Assembly (NCBI RefSeq): GCF_018449525.1
Contig: NZ_JAAVUS010000001.1
Coordinates: 124,001 to 188,000, forward strand
Origin: Bradyrhizobium sp. dw_78
Lineage (GTDB): Bacteria > Pseudomonadota > Alphaproteobacteria > Rhizobiales > Xanthobacteraceae
Direction: 5' to 3'
Length of the DNA stretch: 64,000 nucleotides
Positions 45,503 to 56,948 of the stretch are shown here, piece after piece. The notes beneath the pieces were generated by a model. That model ran no database searches. It saw nothing but the letters and a program-made list of their open reading frames with translations, and was not told the DNA's origin. Positions within the stretch are counted from its first letter, which is position 1; each line of letters starts with the position of its first letter. The translations under genes were made by a program, and so were the position numbers.

Positions 45503-47268
45503 CACGGCGCTTCCAGATGCCAGACCACCGACCATGCCGGCATCGGGCCGCGGGTCTCGTCTCCCCAGATGACATCGCCGGACGTCTCGCTGGGCCTATG
45601 GCTGTTCGCGCGATTCGACAGATTGGCCGTCAGCCGCAGCGTCGCGCCATCGCCCATCCGCCAGTCCGCCGTCAGCAGACCGTTATCTGCCGCATGGGCC
45701 TCGCCGAAAGCCGCGCCGGCGAGCCGCGGAACGATCTTGTTCCGCCGGATCGAAAGCAGCCCCCGCACCAGCATCAGCCGGCGGCGGCCCGGCTCCTTGT
45801 CGAGCGATGGCCAGTCGAGCACCGCAGACCGGACGGTCGATGGCGACAGCGGATCCGGGATTTCGTCACCATGCTTCGCGTAGGCGGCGGCGAATTCCTC
45901 GCCGCGGCCGTTGCGTACCGCATCGGCGAGCTCGCCCTGGAAATCGCAAAAGAACGGAAACGGCGCCGTCGAACCCCATTCCTCGCCCATGAACAGCATC
46001 GGGATCATCGGCGCCAGCAGGGTAATCGTGAGCGCCGCTTCGATCGCTCTGGCGTCCGCCAGGCTTTCGAGCCGGTCGCCGAGCGGGCGGTTGCCGATCT
46101 GGTCGTGGTTTTGCAGGAAATTGATGAAGGCATTGGGCGAAAGCTGGCCGCTCGGTTCGCCGCGTTTGCGCCCGCCGCGATGTTCGGAGGTTTCGCTCTG
46201 ATAGACAAAGCCGGAGCCGAGCGCGCGGGCGATGTCCTGAAGCGGCGAACGCCGGTAGTCGCGGTAATAGCCCTGGGTTTCCCCTGACAGCAGCACGTGC
46301 CAGGCGTGATGGTAATCGTCGTTCCACTGCGCGCGATATTTGCCGCGCGGCGGGTCTTCAACGGCATCGAGCAGGTGCGCGGTGTTGTCGTCATTCTCTA
46401 GCACGAGATGGATATGGCGGCCGGTCTCCGTGGCCAGTTCCCCGACCGCTTGGCTGAGAGAATGCAGTATCGAGACTTCGCCGGGTTCGGTGATGGCATG
46501 CACTGCGTCCAGCCGCAGCCCGTCGAAACGATAGTCACGCAGCCAGTAGACCGCGTTCTCGATGGCGAAATCGCGGACCTCGCGCACGCGATAGTCGATC
46601 GCGCTGCCCCAGGGGGTTTGTGCGTCCGTGAAGAACGCCGGTGCATAGCGGCCGAGATAATTTCCTTCCGGACCGAAATGATTATAGACCACGTCGAGGA
46701 ACACCATCAGCCCGCGCAGATGAGCTTCGTCGATCAGGGTCTTGAGATCGTCGGGGCGGCCATAGGCGCTGTCGGGTGCAAACCACAGCACGCCGTCATA
46801 GCCCCAGTTGTGCGCGCCTGCGAAATCCGCCAGCGGCATCAGCTCCAGCGCGGTGACGCCGGTCGCCGCGAGATGATCGAGCCTGCCGATCATGGCGTGG
46901 TAGGTGCCTTCGGGCGTGAAGGTGCCGACATGGGCTTCGAGAATGGCGGCCTCATGCCACGGCCGCCCGCGCCAGCCGGCGGCGCGCCAGCGATAAGTTG
47001 CGTGATCGATTATCTCGCTCGGGCCAAAAACATCATCGGGCTGAAAGGCGGAGGCCGGATCGGGCACGTCGATCTCGCCATCGATCCGGAATTTGTAGAG
47101 CGCGCCGGGCTTCACATCGGCGATCTCGGCGGAGAACCAGCCATCCTCGCCGCGGCGAAGCGGATGAGGTTGTTCCAAGAGCAGATCGATCCGCTTGGCG
47201 GACGGCGCCCACAGACGAAATGACGCGCCATGCGCCGTCAGCCTGGGGCCGAACCGCGGTTCATTCAT
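45502..47268 (-). CDS. treZ: Malto-oligosyltrehalose trehalohydrolase TreZ
   Basis: A 588-residue GH13 enzyme with an N-terminal CBM48-like domain (FGPRLTAHGASFRLWAPSAK) and a catalytic barrel: MPLADFAGAHNWGYDGV, VYNHFGPEGNYL, FDGLRLDAVHAI with the nucleophile, and FLQNHDQIGNRPLG. It cuts trehalose from the end made by TreY. The ATG overlaps the glgX stop as ATGA, which decides the start against a longer frame. Confidence 0.96.
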   Translation of the reverse strand: MNEPRFGPRLTAHGASFRLWAPSAKRIDLLLEQPHPLRRGEDGWFSAEIADVKPGALYKFRIDGEIDVPDPASAFQPDDVFGPSEIIDHATYRWRAAGWRGRPWHEAAILEAHVGTFTPEGTYHAMIGRLDHLAATGVTALELMPLADFAGAHNWGYDGVLWFAPDSAYGRPDDLKTLIDEAHLRGLMVFLDVVYNHFGPEGNYLGRYAPAFFTDAQTPWGSAIDYRVREVRDFAIENAVYWLRDYRFDGLRLDAVHAITEPGEVSILHSLSQAVGELATETGRHIHLVLENDDNTAHLLDAVEDPPRGKYRAQWNDDYHHAWHVLLSGETQGYYRDYRRSPLQDIARALGSGFVYQSETSEHRGGRKRGEPSGQLSPNAFINFLQNHDQIGNRPLGDRLESLADARAIEAALTITLLAPMIPMLFMGEEWGSTAPFPFFCDFQGELADAVRNGRGEEFAAAYAKHGDEIPDPLSPSTVRSAVLDWPSLDKEPGRRRLMLVRGLLSIRRNKIVPRLAGAAFGEAHAADNGLLTADWRMGDGATLRLTANLSNRANSHRPSETSGDVIWGDETRGPMPAWSVVWHLEAP

Positions 47269-49340
47269 GCCGAACCCGCGAAGGCCAGCACCGAGCGCGG
47301 TGAGGCCTTGGTTTCGGCGCCGGAGGCGTAGTCGACCGCGGTCTGCCGGCTTTCGGTGGTGTTCAGGACTTGTTGCCAATTTTCATATTCGGGCATCGCG
47401 GGCAATTTGAACGCAATCTCCTCGGGCGCCGCATTCAGGACGATAAAGATCGGCGACTGTCCTTGTTCCATCGGCCCGAGCACATAGGCGAGGAACCGGC
47501 CTTCCGGAAAATTCCAGTCCGCTTCCGTCATTTCTCCGGCGGATGGCGTCAGCCACAGCACGCCGTAAGAGCCGTCCGGACGCCGGCCGTCGAGCCAGCG
47601 CGGCGAACGGATTTGCGGAAATCGCCGGCGCAGGCCGGTCATGTGGCTGACGAAGTCGGTCAGGTCCTCGCCCTCGCGGTTGAGGCCGTCCCAATTGACC
47701 CAGCCGGTTTCGTTGTCCTGGCAATAGGCGTTGTTGTTGCCGCCTTGCGAGTTGCCGACTTCGTCGCCCGCCAGGATCAGCGGCAAGCCCTGCGCCAGCA
47801 ACAGGCAGGCAAGCTGGTTTTTGCGAAGCTGGCGGCGGAGGGCGACGATCGCGGGATCGTCGGTCGGGCCTTCATGGCCGCAATTATTGCTGTGATTGTC
47901 GCTGGAGCCGTCGCGATTGTCCTCGCCATTGGCCTCGTTGTGCTTCTCGTTATAGCTGAACAGATCCATCAGCGTGAAACCGTCATGGACGGTGATGTGA
48001 TTGACGCTGGCGCGATGCATCCGGCCGTCGTGATTGAAAAGGTCGGACGAGCCGGTCATGCGGCGCGATACCTCGCCGATCAGGCTGCCTTCGCCGCTCC
48101 AATAACGCCGCATCGCGCTGCGATAGCGGTCGTTCCATTCCGACCATTGCGAGGGGAACGCGCCGACCTGATAGCCGCCGAGGCCGAGGTCCCAAGGCTC
48201 TGCCACCAGTTTCACGGCGGCAAGAACGGGATCCTGACGGACCGCGGTGAGGAACGAACTGTTGCGGTCGAAGCCGTTCGGTCCGCGCGCCAGCGTGGTG
48301 GCGAGATCGAACCGGAAGCCGTCGACATGGCAGACCTCGACCCAGTAGCGCAGCGAGTCCATCACCATCTGCAAGACGCGCGGATGGGTCAGGTTGACCG
48401 AACTGCCGCAGCCGGTGAAGTCGTCATAATAGCGCGGGTTGTCCGGTTGCAGCCAGTAATAGGACGCGTTGTCGATGCCGCGGAACGACAGCGTCGGGCC
48501 CAGATGGTTGCCTTCCGCGGTGTGGTTGTAGACGACGTCGAGCATCACCTCGATGCCGGCGTCGTGCAGCCGCGCCACCGTGGTACGGAAAGCATCGAGC
48601 GGATTGTCCTGCGAATAGCGCGGCTCCGGGGCGAAAAACGACAGCGTGTTGTAGCCCCAGTAATTCGACAGTTTCTTCTCAACCAGTATCCGGTCATCGA
48701 CGAAGCTGTGAATGGGAAGCAATTCCACCGTGGTCACGCCGAGGCGCTTGAGGTGGTTGATCATGGCGGGCGACGACAGGCCGCCAAAGGTGCCGCGCAG
48801 ATTCGGCGGGATGTCGTCGCGCTTCTGGGTCAGCCCCTTGACGTGCGCCTCGTAAACGATGGTGTCTTCCCAGGGAGTGTTGGGACGGATCTCGCGGCGT
48901 CCCCAGTTGAAGGTTTCGTCGACGACGACGGCCTTGGGCACGCCACGCGCGTTGTCGCGCCGGTCGAAGGAAAGATCTTCGCGCGGGCTGCCGGTGCGAT
49001 AGGCGAAATGCGCATCGCTCCAGACCAGCCGTCCGGCCAGCCGCTTGGCATAGGGATCGAGCAGCAGTTTGTTGGGGTTGAAACGGTGGCCATGCTCCGG
49101 CGCGTAGGGGCCGTAAACCCGATAGCCATAGAGCTGTCCCGGCGAGACGTCGTTCAGATAGCCGTGCCAGACGTCTTCGCTGCGTTCGGGAAGCTCGATG
49201 CGGTCGAGCTCGCGGCGGCCCTGGCTGTCGAACAGGCAAAGTTCGATCTTCTGCGCATTGGCTGAAAACAGCGCAAAATTGGTGCCCCGGCCGTCCCAGC
49301 TTGCGCCGAGGCGTGAGGACGTTCCGGCGGACACTCGCAT
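47265..49340 (-). CDS. glgX: Glycogen debranching enzyme GlgX
   Basis: A 691-residue isoamylase-type GH13 enzyme. GASWDGRGTNFALFSANAQK opens the CBM48 domain; the barrel has VYNHTAEGNHLGPTLSFRG, VDGFRFDLATTLAR with the nucleophile, and DGFTLMDLFSYNEKHNEANG. It removes short alpha-1,6 branches and so supplies linear chains for TreY/TreZ. The ATG lies one base after the glgB stop; a much longer open frame upstream is glgB read in another frame. Confidence 0.96.
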   Translation of the reverse strand: MRVSAGTSSRLGASWDGRGTNFALFSANAQKIELCLFDSQGRRELDRIELPERSEDVWHGYLNDVSPGQLYGYRVYGPYAPEHGHRFNPNKLLLDPYAKRLAGRLVWSDAHFAYRTGSPREDLSFDRRDNARGVPKAVVVDETFNWGRREIRPNTPWEDTIVYEAHVKGLTQKRDDIPPNLRGTFGGLSSPAMINHLKRLGVTTVELLPIHSFVDDRILVEKKLSNYWGYNTLSFFAPEPRYSQDNPLDAFRTTVARLHDAGIEVMLDVVYNHTAEGNHLGPTLSFRGIDNASYYWLQPDNPRYYDDFTGCGSSVNLTHPRVLQMVMDSLRYWVEVCHVDGFRFDLATTLARGPNGFDRNSSFLTAVRQDPVLAAVKLVAEPWDLGLGGYQVGAFPSQWSEWNDRYRSAMRRYWSGEGSLIGEVSRRMTGSSDLFNHDGRMHRASVNHITVHDGFTLMDLFSYNEKHNEANGEDNRDGSSDNHSNNCGHEGPTDDPAIVALRRQLRKNQLACLLLAQGLPLILAGDEVGNSQGGNNNAYCQDNETGWVNWDGLNREGEDLTDFVSHMTGLRRRFPQIRSPRWLDGRRPDGSYGVLWLTPSAGEMTEADWNFPEGRFLAYVLGPMEQGQSPIFIVLNAAPEEIAFKLPAMPEYENWQQVLNTTESRQTAVDYASGAETKASPRSVLAFAGSA

Positions 49341-49341
49341 C

Positions 49342-51489
49342 TCAGCCTTCCGGTACGAGAAAGATGGCAGCCAGCGGCGGGATGGTGAGGCTGAGCTCGG
49401 GGACAAGGCCTTCCAGTGTTTGGACTTCACCGATGTTCCCGACATTGCTGCCGCCGTAATGTAATGAGTCCGAATTGAATATTTCGCGCCATTTGCCGGT
49501 GAACGGCACCCGGACGCGATAATTGTAATAGACGTTCGGCGAGAAATTGACGGCGACGAGGCACCGCGCCCGCGCATCATTGCCCTTGCGGATCCAGGCG
49601 AACACGTTGCCGCCGGCGTCATCGGTGATGATCCATTCAAAGCCCGCCGGATCGCAATCGAGCTCATGCAGCGCGGGCAATGCCCGATAAAGCCGATTGA
49701 GATCGCGGACCAGCGCCTGGACGCCGGCATAATTCCTCTGCGAGAGCAGATGCCAGTCGAGCGATTGATCATGATTCCATTCGCGCTCCTGCGCGAATTC
49801 GTCGCCCATGAACAACAGCTTCTTGCCGGGATGTCCGAACATGAAGCTGTAATAGGCGCGCAAATTGGCGAAGCGCTGCCATTCGTCGCCGGGCATGCGG
49901 CCGAGGATCGAACGCTTGCCGTGGACGACTTCATCATGCGAGAGCGGCAGGATGAAGTTTTCCGAGAATGCGTAATGCAGGCCGAACAGGATGTCGCCGT
50001 GGTGATGTTTGCGGTGAATCGGGTCCTTGCTGATGTAATTCAGCGTGTCATGCATCCAGCCCATGTTCCATTTGTAGCCGAAGCCGAGCCCGCCGAATTC
50101 GACCGGGCGGGATACTTGCGGCCAGGAGGTCGATTCTTCCGCGGCGGTGGTGGCTTGCGGGAAACGCGCGTATACTTCGGTGTTGAAGCGGCGCAGGAAA
50201 TCGATGGCCTCGAGATTTTCCCGTCCGCCATATTTGTTCGGGATCCAGCCGCCGGCCGGCCGGCTGTAATCCAGATAGAGCATGGAGGCGACCGCATCGA
50301 CCCGCAGCCCGTCGATGGCGTAGCGCTCGAGCCAGAACAGCGCGTTCGACACCAGGAAATTGGTCACTTCGGTGCGGCCGTAATTATAGATCAGCGTGCC
50401 CCAGTCGAGGTGGCGGCCCTGCATCGGATTGGCGTGTTCGTAAAGCGCAGTGCCGTCGAAGTCGCCGAGGCCGTGCGGGTCGTCGGGAAAATGGCCGGGC
50501 ACCCAGTCCAGCAACACGCCGAGTCCTTCACGGTGGCAGGCATCGACCAGTTCGGCAAAATCTTCCGGCGGCCCGAACCGGCTGGTCGGCGCGTACAGGC
50601 CGGTCGGCTGGTAGCCCCACGAGCCGTCGAAGGGATGTTCGCTGACCGGAAGGAATTCGACATGCGTAAAGCCGAGATCGCGCGCATAGCGCGGAAGCTG
50701 CTCGGCCAGCTCGCGATAGCTCAGCCATTCATTGCCGTCCTTGCGGCGCCACGAGCCGAGATGGACCTCATAGATCGACATCGGCGCGCTCAAGGCGTTG
50801 ATGTCCGCCGGCGCGGGCCGCGGATGCGGAATTTTGGTCTCGTCGAGAACGATCGAGGCGGTGCTCGGGCGCACTTCCGCGGCGAACGCCATCGGATCGG
50901 ACTTCAGCGGCAGATGCTGGCCCTGCGGCCCGATGATATCGAACTTGTAATGGTCGCCGGCGCGCGCGCGCGGAATGAACAGTTCCCAATAGCCGACGCC
51001 GCGCCGGCGCATCGGATGCCGCCGCGCATTCCAGAAATTGAAATCGCCGACGACGCTGACCCGCCGCGCGTTGGGCGCCAGCACCACGAACGTCACGCCA
51101 TCGACGCCGTCGAGCGTCGCCGGATGGGCGCCGAGCCTGTCATAAAGCCGCTGGTGGGTGCCTTCCCCGAGCAGATACAGGTCGAAATCGGTCAGGATGG
51201 GCGGAAAGCGGTAAGGGTCTTCGAGGTCCACCACGCGGTCGCCAAAGCGGGCGCGCAATTGATAGCGCGTGGAGCCGTTCGGCAGCGCGCCCTCGAACAG
51301 GCCGGAATCGTGAATGCGCGCCAGCGGCGCGGCTTCGCCATGCTCGCCGACCGCCTCGACATTCGAGGCCTCGGGCAGGAACGCGCGCACGATGTTATGG
51401 CTGCCCTCCGGGTGCAGTCCGAGATAGTGGAACGGATCGGAGTGGCGGCCTTCGATGATAGCATAGGCCTCGGCGGACAATTCGGTCAT
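49342..51489 (-). CDS. glgB: 1,4-alpha-glucan branching enzyme GlgB
   Basis: A 715-residue GH13_9 enzyme with the N-terminal domains of the long form ([14 protein letters not shown] ... [21 protein letters not shown]) and a barrel with [35 protein letters not shown] with the nucleophile, and [14 protein letters not shown]. It makes alpha-1,6 branches in the glucan built by GlgE. The ATG overlaps the treS stop as ATGA. Confidence 0.97.
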   Translation of the reverse strand: MTELSAEAYAIIEGRHSDPFHYLGLHPEGSHNIVRAFLPEASNVEAVGEHGEAAPLARIHDSGLFEGALPNGSTRYQLRARFGDRVVDLEDPYRFPPILTDFDLYLLGEGTHQRLYDRLGAHPATLDGVDGVTFVVLAPNARRVSVVGDFNFWNARRHPMRRRGVGYWELFIPRARAGDHYKFDIIGPQGQHLPLKSDPMAFAAEVRPSTASIVLDETKIPHPRPAPADINALSAPMSIYEVHLGSWRRKDGNEWLSYRELAEQLPRYARDLGFTHVEFLPVSEHPFDGSWGYQPTGLYAPTSRFGPPEDFAELVDACHREGLGVLLDWVPGHFPDDPHGLGDFDGTALYEHANPMQGRHLDWGTLIYNYGRTEVTNFLVSNALFWLERYAIDGLRVDAVASMLYLDYSRPAGGWIPNKYGGRENLEAIDFLRRFNTEVYARFPQATTAAEESTSWPQVSRPVEFGGLGFGYKWNMGWMHDTLNYISKDPIHRKHHHGDILFGLHYAFSENFILPLSHDEVVHGKRSILGRMPGDEWQRFANLRAYYSFMFGHPGKKLLFMGDEFAQEREWNHDQSLDWHLLSQRNYAGVQALVRDLNRLYRALPALHELDCDPAGFEWIITDDAGGNVFAWIRKGNDARARCLVAVNFSPNVYYNYRVRVPFTGKWREIFNSDSLHYGGSNVGNIGEVQTLEGLVPELSLTIPPLAAIFLVPEG

Positions 51490-54400
51490 GAGGCCTCGTT
51501 GCGTTGCTCGGATAATATCCGAAGCATACCGGTAAGCGGGACGCGGAGCCAATCCGGCCGGTGCGCCAGTTCATATTCGATTTCGTAGAACGCTTTTTCG
51601 AGCAGGAAGAAGTTCAGCATCTGCCTGGCGGCGCGGCGGTCGGCCGGCCATAGGTTCTGATTGGTCATGGCCTCGCGATAGGCGGCCAAAAACGCCGCGG
51701 TCGCGCGATCGCGCCATTCGACGAGGGCCGCCATGAGCTTGCCATTCTCGTCGGGGGCCACTTTCAATGCGCGCTCCAGCGCGGCGGTTGCCGAATAATC
51801 GATCGAGCGGATCAGGCCCGCGACGTCGCGCGCCGCCGGTGCCTTGCGCCGGCGTTCATTGTGGGAGCGGCGTGGCTCGCCTTCGAAATCGATGATGAAG
51901 ATATCGTCCTTGGCGATCAGCATCTGTCCGAGATGGAAGTCGCCATGTTGGCGGATATTCAGGCACTCGCCCTCGCGCGGCAACAGCGCCTTCAACCGGT
52001 CGGGCAGGGCCGAGCGCTGCGCCAGCAGCTCATCGATGAGGGAGCGATCCGCTTCCCTGAACAAGGCGCGGCGTTGCGTCAGGATGTCGAACACGCGATC
52101 GGCGCGCGCCATGATGTCGTCGACCCATCGCCGCCCATCTTCGAGTTTGACCGGCTCCGGCGTGAAGTCAGGGAGATCGGTGTTGCTGGCAAGCGCGACA
52201 TGCATCTCCGCCAGACGCCGTCCGGTCTGCGACACATAGCGCAGATAAGGTGTTTGTTCCTCGCTTTCGCCCGGCTGCTCGCTTACCCCGATCAACCGCT
52301 GTTCATCGACGAAGCGATCGAGATAGGCCGCCGTCACGGTCCAGCCGTCGCCTTGATTCTCGACGAAGGCATGGACGATCGCGATCGCGCTCTTGGTGGC
52401 GCCGTGAACGAGTTCGACGCTGCCGAGCAGGGCCGGCATGTTGGCGAAGCCCGCGACTTCGGTGAGGAAGTGCCCCATCTCGATCTCGGGATTGATGCCG
52501 GATTCGAGCTTGCGGTAAACCTTGACGACGTAGTCGCTGTCCACCAGCGCCGTGCTGTTGGATTGCTCGGTCTCGACGGCGCGGATGCGGTCGGGCTGCC
52601 TGACCGGCCGGTCCGAGAATTTGCTGGTCGGCCTGAATTCGAGCCGCAGATCGTTCTCTTCGACCGTCAGGGATTCCCGCAGATTGCGCAGCAGCAGCGC
52701 GATGAAGATATGGTCGGTCGCAACGTCCAGCAGCGTGCCTTCGCGCGCGCCCTGTCGGACCGCCGCCAGCGCATGCGGATTGTAGCGCTCGCGATCGAAG
52801 CGCACCCATTCGATCTGCATCGGCACGATGTAGCGGCCGGTGGTGCCGCGCTGCGTGGTCTCGAAAATGGCGAGCCAGGGCCGGTTGTCGCCGATGTCGC
52901 AGAACGGAACGGCGGAGATCAGCGTCGGATGGATCGCCTTGGGCGAGCGTTCCGGATACCAGCGGGTGCGCGCGAGATGGCCCGGCAGCACGTCGCGCTC
53001 GAACACGCCGCGGGTGCGGGCGAGCGATACCCAGGTCGAATTGACCGGCACCACCAGCGTCTCGAATTCGGGCACGGCTCTCGGCACGACGGGCGCGGAC
53101 TTGTCCGGCTCCTGAAGCTGGAACCAGTAGAAGCCGTAGGGCGCCAGCGTAATCATGTAGGGCAGTTCGCCGATCACCGGAAAGCGGCTGCGCCCGAGCA
53201 TTTCCAGCGGAATGCGGCCTTTCCAGGCGGAGAGGTCGAGCTCGGTGGCCTGGGCGGAGCGCGAGAGGTTGGCGACGCACAGGATCACTTCGTCGCCATG
53301 CTGCCTGACATAGGAGAGCACCGCGCGATTCAGCGGACGGATGAACGTCATGGTGCCACGGCCGAAAGCGAGCGTCGATTTCCGCACCGAGATCAGCCGC
53401 TTGGTCGCGCTGAGCAGCGAAGAAAGGCTGCGCGACTGAGCCTCCACATTGACCGCTTCATAGCCGTAGACCGGGTCCATGATGGTCGGGGCGTAGAGCC
53501 GCGCCGGGTCGGCCCGCGAGAAGCCGCCATTGCGGTCCGGCGACCATTGCATCGGCGTGCGCACGCCGTTGCGGTCGCCGAGATAGATATTGTCGCCCAT
53601 GCCGATCTCGTCGCCGTAATAGATGATCGGCGTGCCCGGAAACGACAGCAACAGCGAGTCCATCAGTTCGATCTTGCGCCGGTCATTGTCCATCAGCGGC
53701 GCCAGGCGGCGGCGAATGCCGACATTGATGCGCGCGCGGGGATCGTTGGCGTAGGTCGACCACAGATAGTCGCGCTCGACGTCGGTGACCATTTCCAGCG
53801 TCAGCTCGTCATGGTTGCGCAGGAACAGCGCCCACTGGCAGTTGTTCGGAATGTCCGGGGTCTGGCGCAGGATGTCGGTGATCGGAAAGCGGTCTTCCTG
53901 GGCGATCGCCATGTAGATCCGCGGCATCAGCGGGAAATGATAGGCCATGTGGCATTCGTCGCCGCGGCCGAAATATTCCTGCACGTCCTCCGGCCATTGA
54001 TTGGCCTCGGCCAGCAGCACCTTGCCCCTGGAATATTTGTCGAGCGCGACCCGCAGCTTCTTGATGATGGTGTGGGTCTCGGGAAGATTCTCGTTGTTGG
54101 TGCCGTCGCGCTCGCACAGATAGGGAATGGCGTCGAGCCGGAAGCCGTCGACGCCGGCGTCGAGCCAGCGCTTCATGACCTGGATGATGGCGCTGACGAC
54201 GCGCGGATTGTCGAAATTGAGATCGGGCTGGTGCGAGAAGAAGCGGTGCCAGTAGAACTGCCCGGCTTCCGGATCCCAGGTCCAGTTCGACTTTTCGGTG
54301 TCGGTGAAGATGATCCGGGTGCCCAGATATTTCTGGTCGGTGTCGCTCCACACATACCAGTTGCGGGCGCTCGATTTCGGGTCGCTGCGGCGCGCGCGCT

Positions 54401-54785
54401 TGAACCAGTCGTGCTGGTCGGAGGTGTGGTTGATGACAAGCTCGGTGATGACCTTGAGGCCGCGCTTCTTCGCCTCCTGGATGAAGCGCTTGAAATCCTT
54501 CATCGTCCCGAAATCGGGATTGATATCGCCATAGTCGGAGATGTCGTAACCGTCGTCGCGCCCGGGCGACGGATAGAACGGCAGCAGCCACAGCGCGGTG
54601 ACGCCGAGATCCTGCAGATAGCCGAGCTTTTCGGTCAGCCCTGCAAAATCGCCGATGCCGTCATGATTGCTGTCGGCAAAGGCCTTGACGTGAAGCTGAT
54701 AGATGATGGCGTCCTTGTACCAGAGTTCGTCCACCGTTTCGCTGGCGGGCGAATCCTTGGCGTCGATGGACGACATCACATTCAT
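51486..54785 (-). CDS. treS: Trehalose synthase fused to maltokinase (TreS-Mak)
   Basis: A 1,099-residue fusion. Residues ~20-560 form the TreS GH13 domain ([52 protein letters not shown]), which interconverts trehalose and maltose. Residues ~640-1,095 form a maltokinase-like domain with [20 protein letters not shown] and FIIDFEGEP, the catalytic and metal-binding motifs of the aminoglycoside-kinase fold. The fusion lets maltose pass directly to maltose-1-phosphate, the GlgE substrate. The start is 11 bases after glgE. Confidence 0.95.
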   Translation of the reverse strand: MNVMSSIDAKDSPASETVDELWYKDAIIYQLHVKAFADSNHDGIGDFAGLTEKLGYLQDLGVTALWLLPFYPSPGRDDGYDISDYGDINPDFGTMKDFKRFIQEAKKRGLKVITELVINHTSDQHDWFKRARRSDPKSSARNWYVWSDTDQKYLGTRIIFTDTEKSNWTWDPEAGQFYWHRFFSHQPDLNFDNPRVVSAIIQVMKRWLDAGVDGFRLDAIPYLCERDGTNNENLPETHTIIKKLRVALDKYSRGKVLLAEANQWPEDVQEYFGRGDECHMAYHFPLMPRIYMAIAQEDRFPITDILRQTPDIPNNCQWALFLRNHDELTLEMVTDVERDYLWSTYANDPRARINVGIRRRLAPLMDNDRRKIELMDSLLLSFPGTPIIYYGDEIGMGDNIYLGDRNGVRTPMQWSPDRNGGFSRADPARLYAPTIMDPVYGYEAVNVEAQSRSLSSLLSATKRLISVRKSTLAFGRGTMTFIRPLNRAVLSYVRQHGDEVILCVANLSRSAQATELDLSAWKGRIPLEMLGRSRFPVIGELPYMITLAPYGFYWFQLQEPDKSAPVVPRAVPEFETLVVPVNSTWVSLARTRGVFERDVLPGHLARTRWYPERSPKAIHPTLISAVPFCDIGDNRPWLAIFETTQRGTTGRYIVPMQIEWVRFDRERYNPHALAAVRQGAREGTLLDVATDHIFIALLLRNLRESLTVEENDLRLEFRPTSKFSDRPVRQPDRIRAVETEQSNSTALVDSDYVVKVYRKLESGINPEIEMGHFLTEVAGFANMPALLGSVELVHGATKSAIAIVHAFVENQGDGWTVTAAYLDRFVDEQRLIGVSEQPGESEEQTPYLRYVSQTGRRLAEMHVALASNTDLPDFTPEPVKLEDGRRWVDDIMARADRVFDILTQRRALFREADRSLIDELLAQRSALPDRLKALLPREGECLNIRQHGDFHLGQMLIAKDDIFIIDFEGEPRRSHNERRRKAPAARDVAGLIRSIDYSATAALERALKVAPDENGKLMAALVEWRDRATAAFLAAYREAMTNQNLWPADRRAARQMLNFFLLEKAFYEIEYELAHRPDWLRVPLTGMLRILSEQRNEAS

Positions 54786-54796
54786 GAGGCGGCTTC

Positions 54797-56752
54797 TCAC
54801 GCCAGACAGCGAAACAGCAGGGCGGGATCGCGCATCGGATCGATCCGCAGGTGAATGCCGCCCCATTCAAGCGGGTGACGTTCCCCCGTCACCACGTTCT
54901 CGACGGCCGCGACGTTGCGGCGGTCGCCGGCCATGCCGACCTGGATGTCGCCGAGCGGAAGCCAGAATTCGTGCGGATCAGGGGAGAGCGCAATCGCGAC
55001 GACGAGGCTGTTGGTCTGGTTGACCGATTCCTTGACAAAGCCGATCACATTGCCGTCCTCGATCGGCAGGAAACGCAGGTTGCTGGTCTGCTGCAACGCG
55101 GTGTTCTCGCGGCGGATGCGGTTGAGCTCGCGAATATAGGGCTTGATGTTGCCGGGCTTGTCCCAGTCGCGCACCTTGATCTCGTATTTATCGGAATCGA
55201 GATATTCCTCGCGCCCCGGAAGAGGCTCGTGTTCGAGCAGTTCGAAGCCGTTATAGATGCCGTAGGAACTCGACAGCGTGGCGGCCAGCGCGACGCGGGA
55301 TTTGAACATCCAGGGCTCGCCGCCCTGCAGGTGGAAGGGCAGGATGTCGGGTGTATTGACGAAGAAATTCGGGCGATAGAAATCGCGGTCCGGATAGGCG
55401 GTCAATTCGTTCAGATATTGCTCCAGTTCGCCCCTCTGGGTCCGCCAGGTGAAGTAGGTGTAGGATTGCGTGAAGCCGAGCTTGGCGAGCCCCTTCATCA
55501 GCTTCGGCCGTGTGAACGCTTCGGCGAGGAAGATGACATCGGGATGGCGAAGCTGGACTTCATGGATCAGCCATTCCCAGAACGGAAGCGGCTTGGTGTG
55601 GGGGTTGTCGACCCGGAAAATCCTGACGCCCTGGTCGATCCAGAACAGCACCACGTCACGGAGTGCATTCCACAGCGCGCCGGCGTCTTCGGACATGAAG
55701 TCAGGGTTGACGATATCCTCGTATTTCTTGGGCGGGTTTTCCGCATAGCGCATCGATCCGTCCGGCCGGCGCTTGAACCATTGCGGGTGCTGCGTCAGCC
55801 ACGGATGGTCCGGCGAACATTGCACGGCGAAATCGAGCGCGACTTCCATGCCGTGCGCCTGGCAGGCCGCGACAAATTCGCGGAAATCCTCCAGCGTGCC
55901 CAATTCCGGATGCACCGCATCGTGCCCGCCTTCCGCCGCGCCGATCGCATACGGACTTCCGGGGTCGCCCTCGGCAGCCATTGTCGCATTGTTGCGGCCC
56001 TTGCGGTTGGTTTTCCCGATCGGGTGGATCGGCGTGAAATAGACCACGTCAAAGCCCATCTCCGCGACATCGTGCAGCCGGGCGATGCAGTCCTGGAATG
56101 TGCCGTGCTGTCCGGGTATCTGGCCCTGGCTGCGCGGCACCATCTCGTACCATGCGCCGTTTCTGGCCCGGGGCCGGTCCGCCATGAACGGAAACAGCGG
56201 CGATCGCGTCAGGTCGGGCCGCGACTGGCTCTCGGCCATCGCGCTCTGCAATTCATCGGTCAAAAGCGGCGCGGTGTCGCCGGTTCGCAGAAACTGCTCG
56301 CATTGCCTCAGGATCACGGCTGACGCCGCGTCGCCGCCGGATTGCGCCTTGGTCAGCATGCCGGCTCCCTCGATCGCGTCGAGGGCGAGATCGGCGCCAG
56401 CTTTCTGCTTCAGCTCAAAGCCGTGTTTCCAAGTGGCGAATTCATCGCTCCAGGCCTCGATGGCATAGACATAGCGCCCGGGCGCGTCCGGCACGAACGA
56501 CCCGCTCCAGCGGTCATTGTCGTGTTGGGTCATTGGCGCGCGGCGCCATTCCCGCTCGCGCTCGAGCCGCCAGACCAGCGCCGCCGCGGTTACGTCATGG
56601 CCGTCGCGGTAGACATCCGCCCAGACCTCGACGCGTTCGCCGACGATGCGCTTGACCGGGAAACGGCCGCCATCGATCAACGGGTAAACATCTTCGATAT
56701 GGAAAGTGCCGCCTACCGCAGCGCTCTCGACAGTTTGAGCAGTTTTGTTCAC
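54797..56752 (-). CDS. glgE: Alpha-1,4-glucan:maltose-1-phosphate maltosyltransferase GlgE
   Basis: A 651-residue GH13_3 enzyme from the GTG start (VNKTAQTVESAA). Diagnostic segments are FHIEDVYPLIDGGRFPVKRI, YFTPIHPIGKTNRKGRNN, RIFRVDNPHTKPLPFWEWL with the nucleophile, and FLAEAFTRPKLM. It transfers maltosyl units from maltose-1-phosphate to the glucan chain. The start is uncertain: an ATG at 56824 would add 24 residues that look unlike the family. It heads the operon and is divergent from malQ. Confidence 0.94.
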   Translation of the reverse strand: MNKTAQTVESAAVGGTFHIEDVYPLIDGGRFPVKRIVGERVEVWADVYRDGHDVTAAALVWRLEREREWRRAPMTQHDNDRWSGSFVPDAPGRYVYAIEAWSDEFATWKHGFELKQKAGADLALDAIEGAGMLTKAQSGGDAASAVILRQCEQFLRTGDTAPLLTDELQSAMAESQSRPDLTRSPLFPFMADRPRARNGAWYEMVPRSQGQIPGQHGTFQDCIARLHDVAEMGFDVVYFTPIHPIGKTNRKGRNNATMAAEGDPGSPYAIGAAEGGHDAVHPELGTLEDFREFVAACQAHGMEVALDFAVQCSPDHPWLTQHPQWFKRRPDGSMRYAENPPKKYEDIVNPDFMSEDAGALWNALRDVVLFWIDQGVRIFRVDNPHTKPLPFWEWLIHEVQLRHPDVIFLAEAFTRPKLMKGLAKLGFTQSYTYFTWRTQRGELEQYLNELTAYPDRDFYRPNFFVNTPDILPFHLQGGEPWMFKSRVALAATLSSSYGIYNGFELLEHEPLPGREEYLDSDKYEIKVRDWDKPGNIKPYIRELNRIRRENTALQQTSNLRFLPIEDGNVIGFVKESVNQTNSLVVAIALSPDPHEFWLPLGDIQVGMAGDRRNVAAVENVVTGERHPLEWGGIHLRIDPMRDPALLFRCLA

Positions 56753-56948
56753 GGTGATGCCACAGATATGGAGACAACGTCCCCCGCGGGATAACAGACC
56801 TCTTGAACCTGTATAAAAAGCCATTCGTGAGGCATTGGTTCCCGGGGAACGCGGAGGATGATATTGAGTTAAACACGTCTATCCTCTTAACCTGTCTAGA
56901 GAATTTCGCGATATCCCTAATCCCGTTGCGTGCAAACAAGCGTGTCGA

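Noticed and set aside
49341..49937. 198 extra codons in frame upstream of glgX
   Set aside because: They are glgB read in another frame; the proper glgX ATG lies one base after the glgB stop.
51861..54854. 997-codon open frame on the plus strand
   Set aside because: It is fully antisense to treS, has a His/Arg/Ala-rich composition typical of a high-GC shadow frame, and shows no domain.
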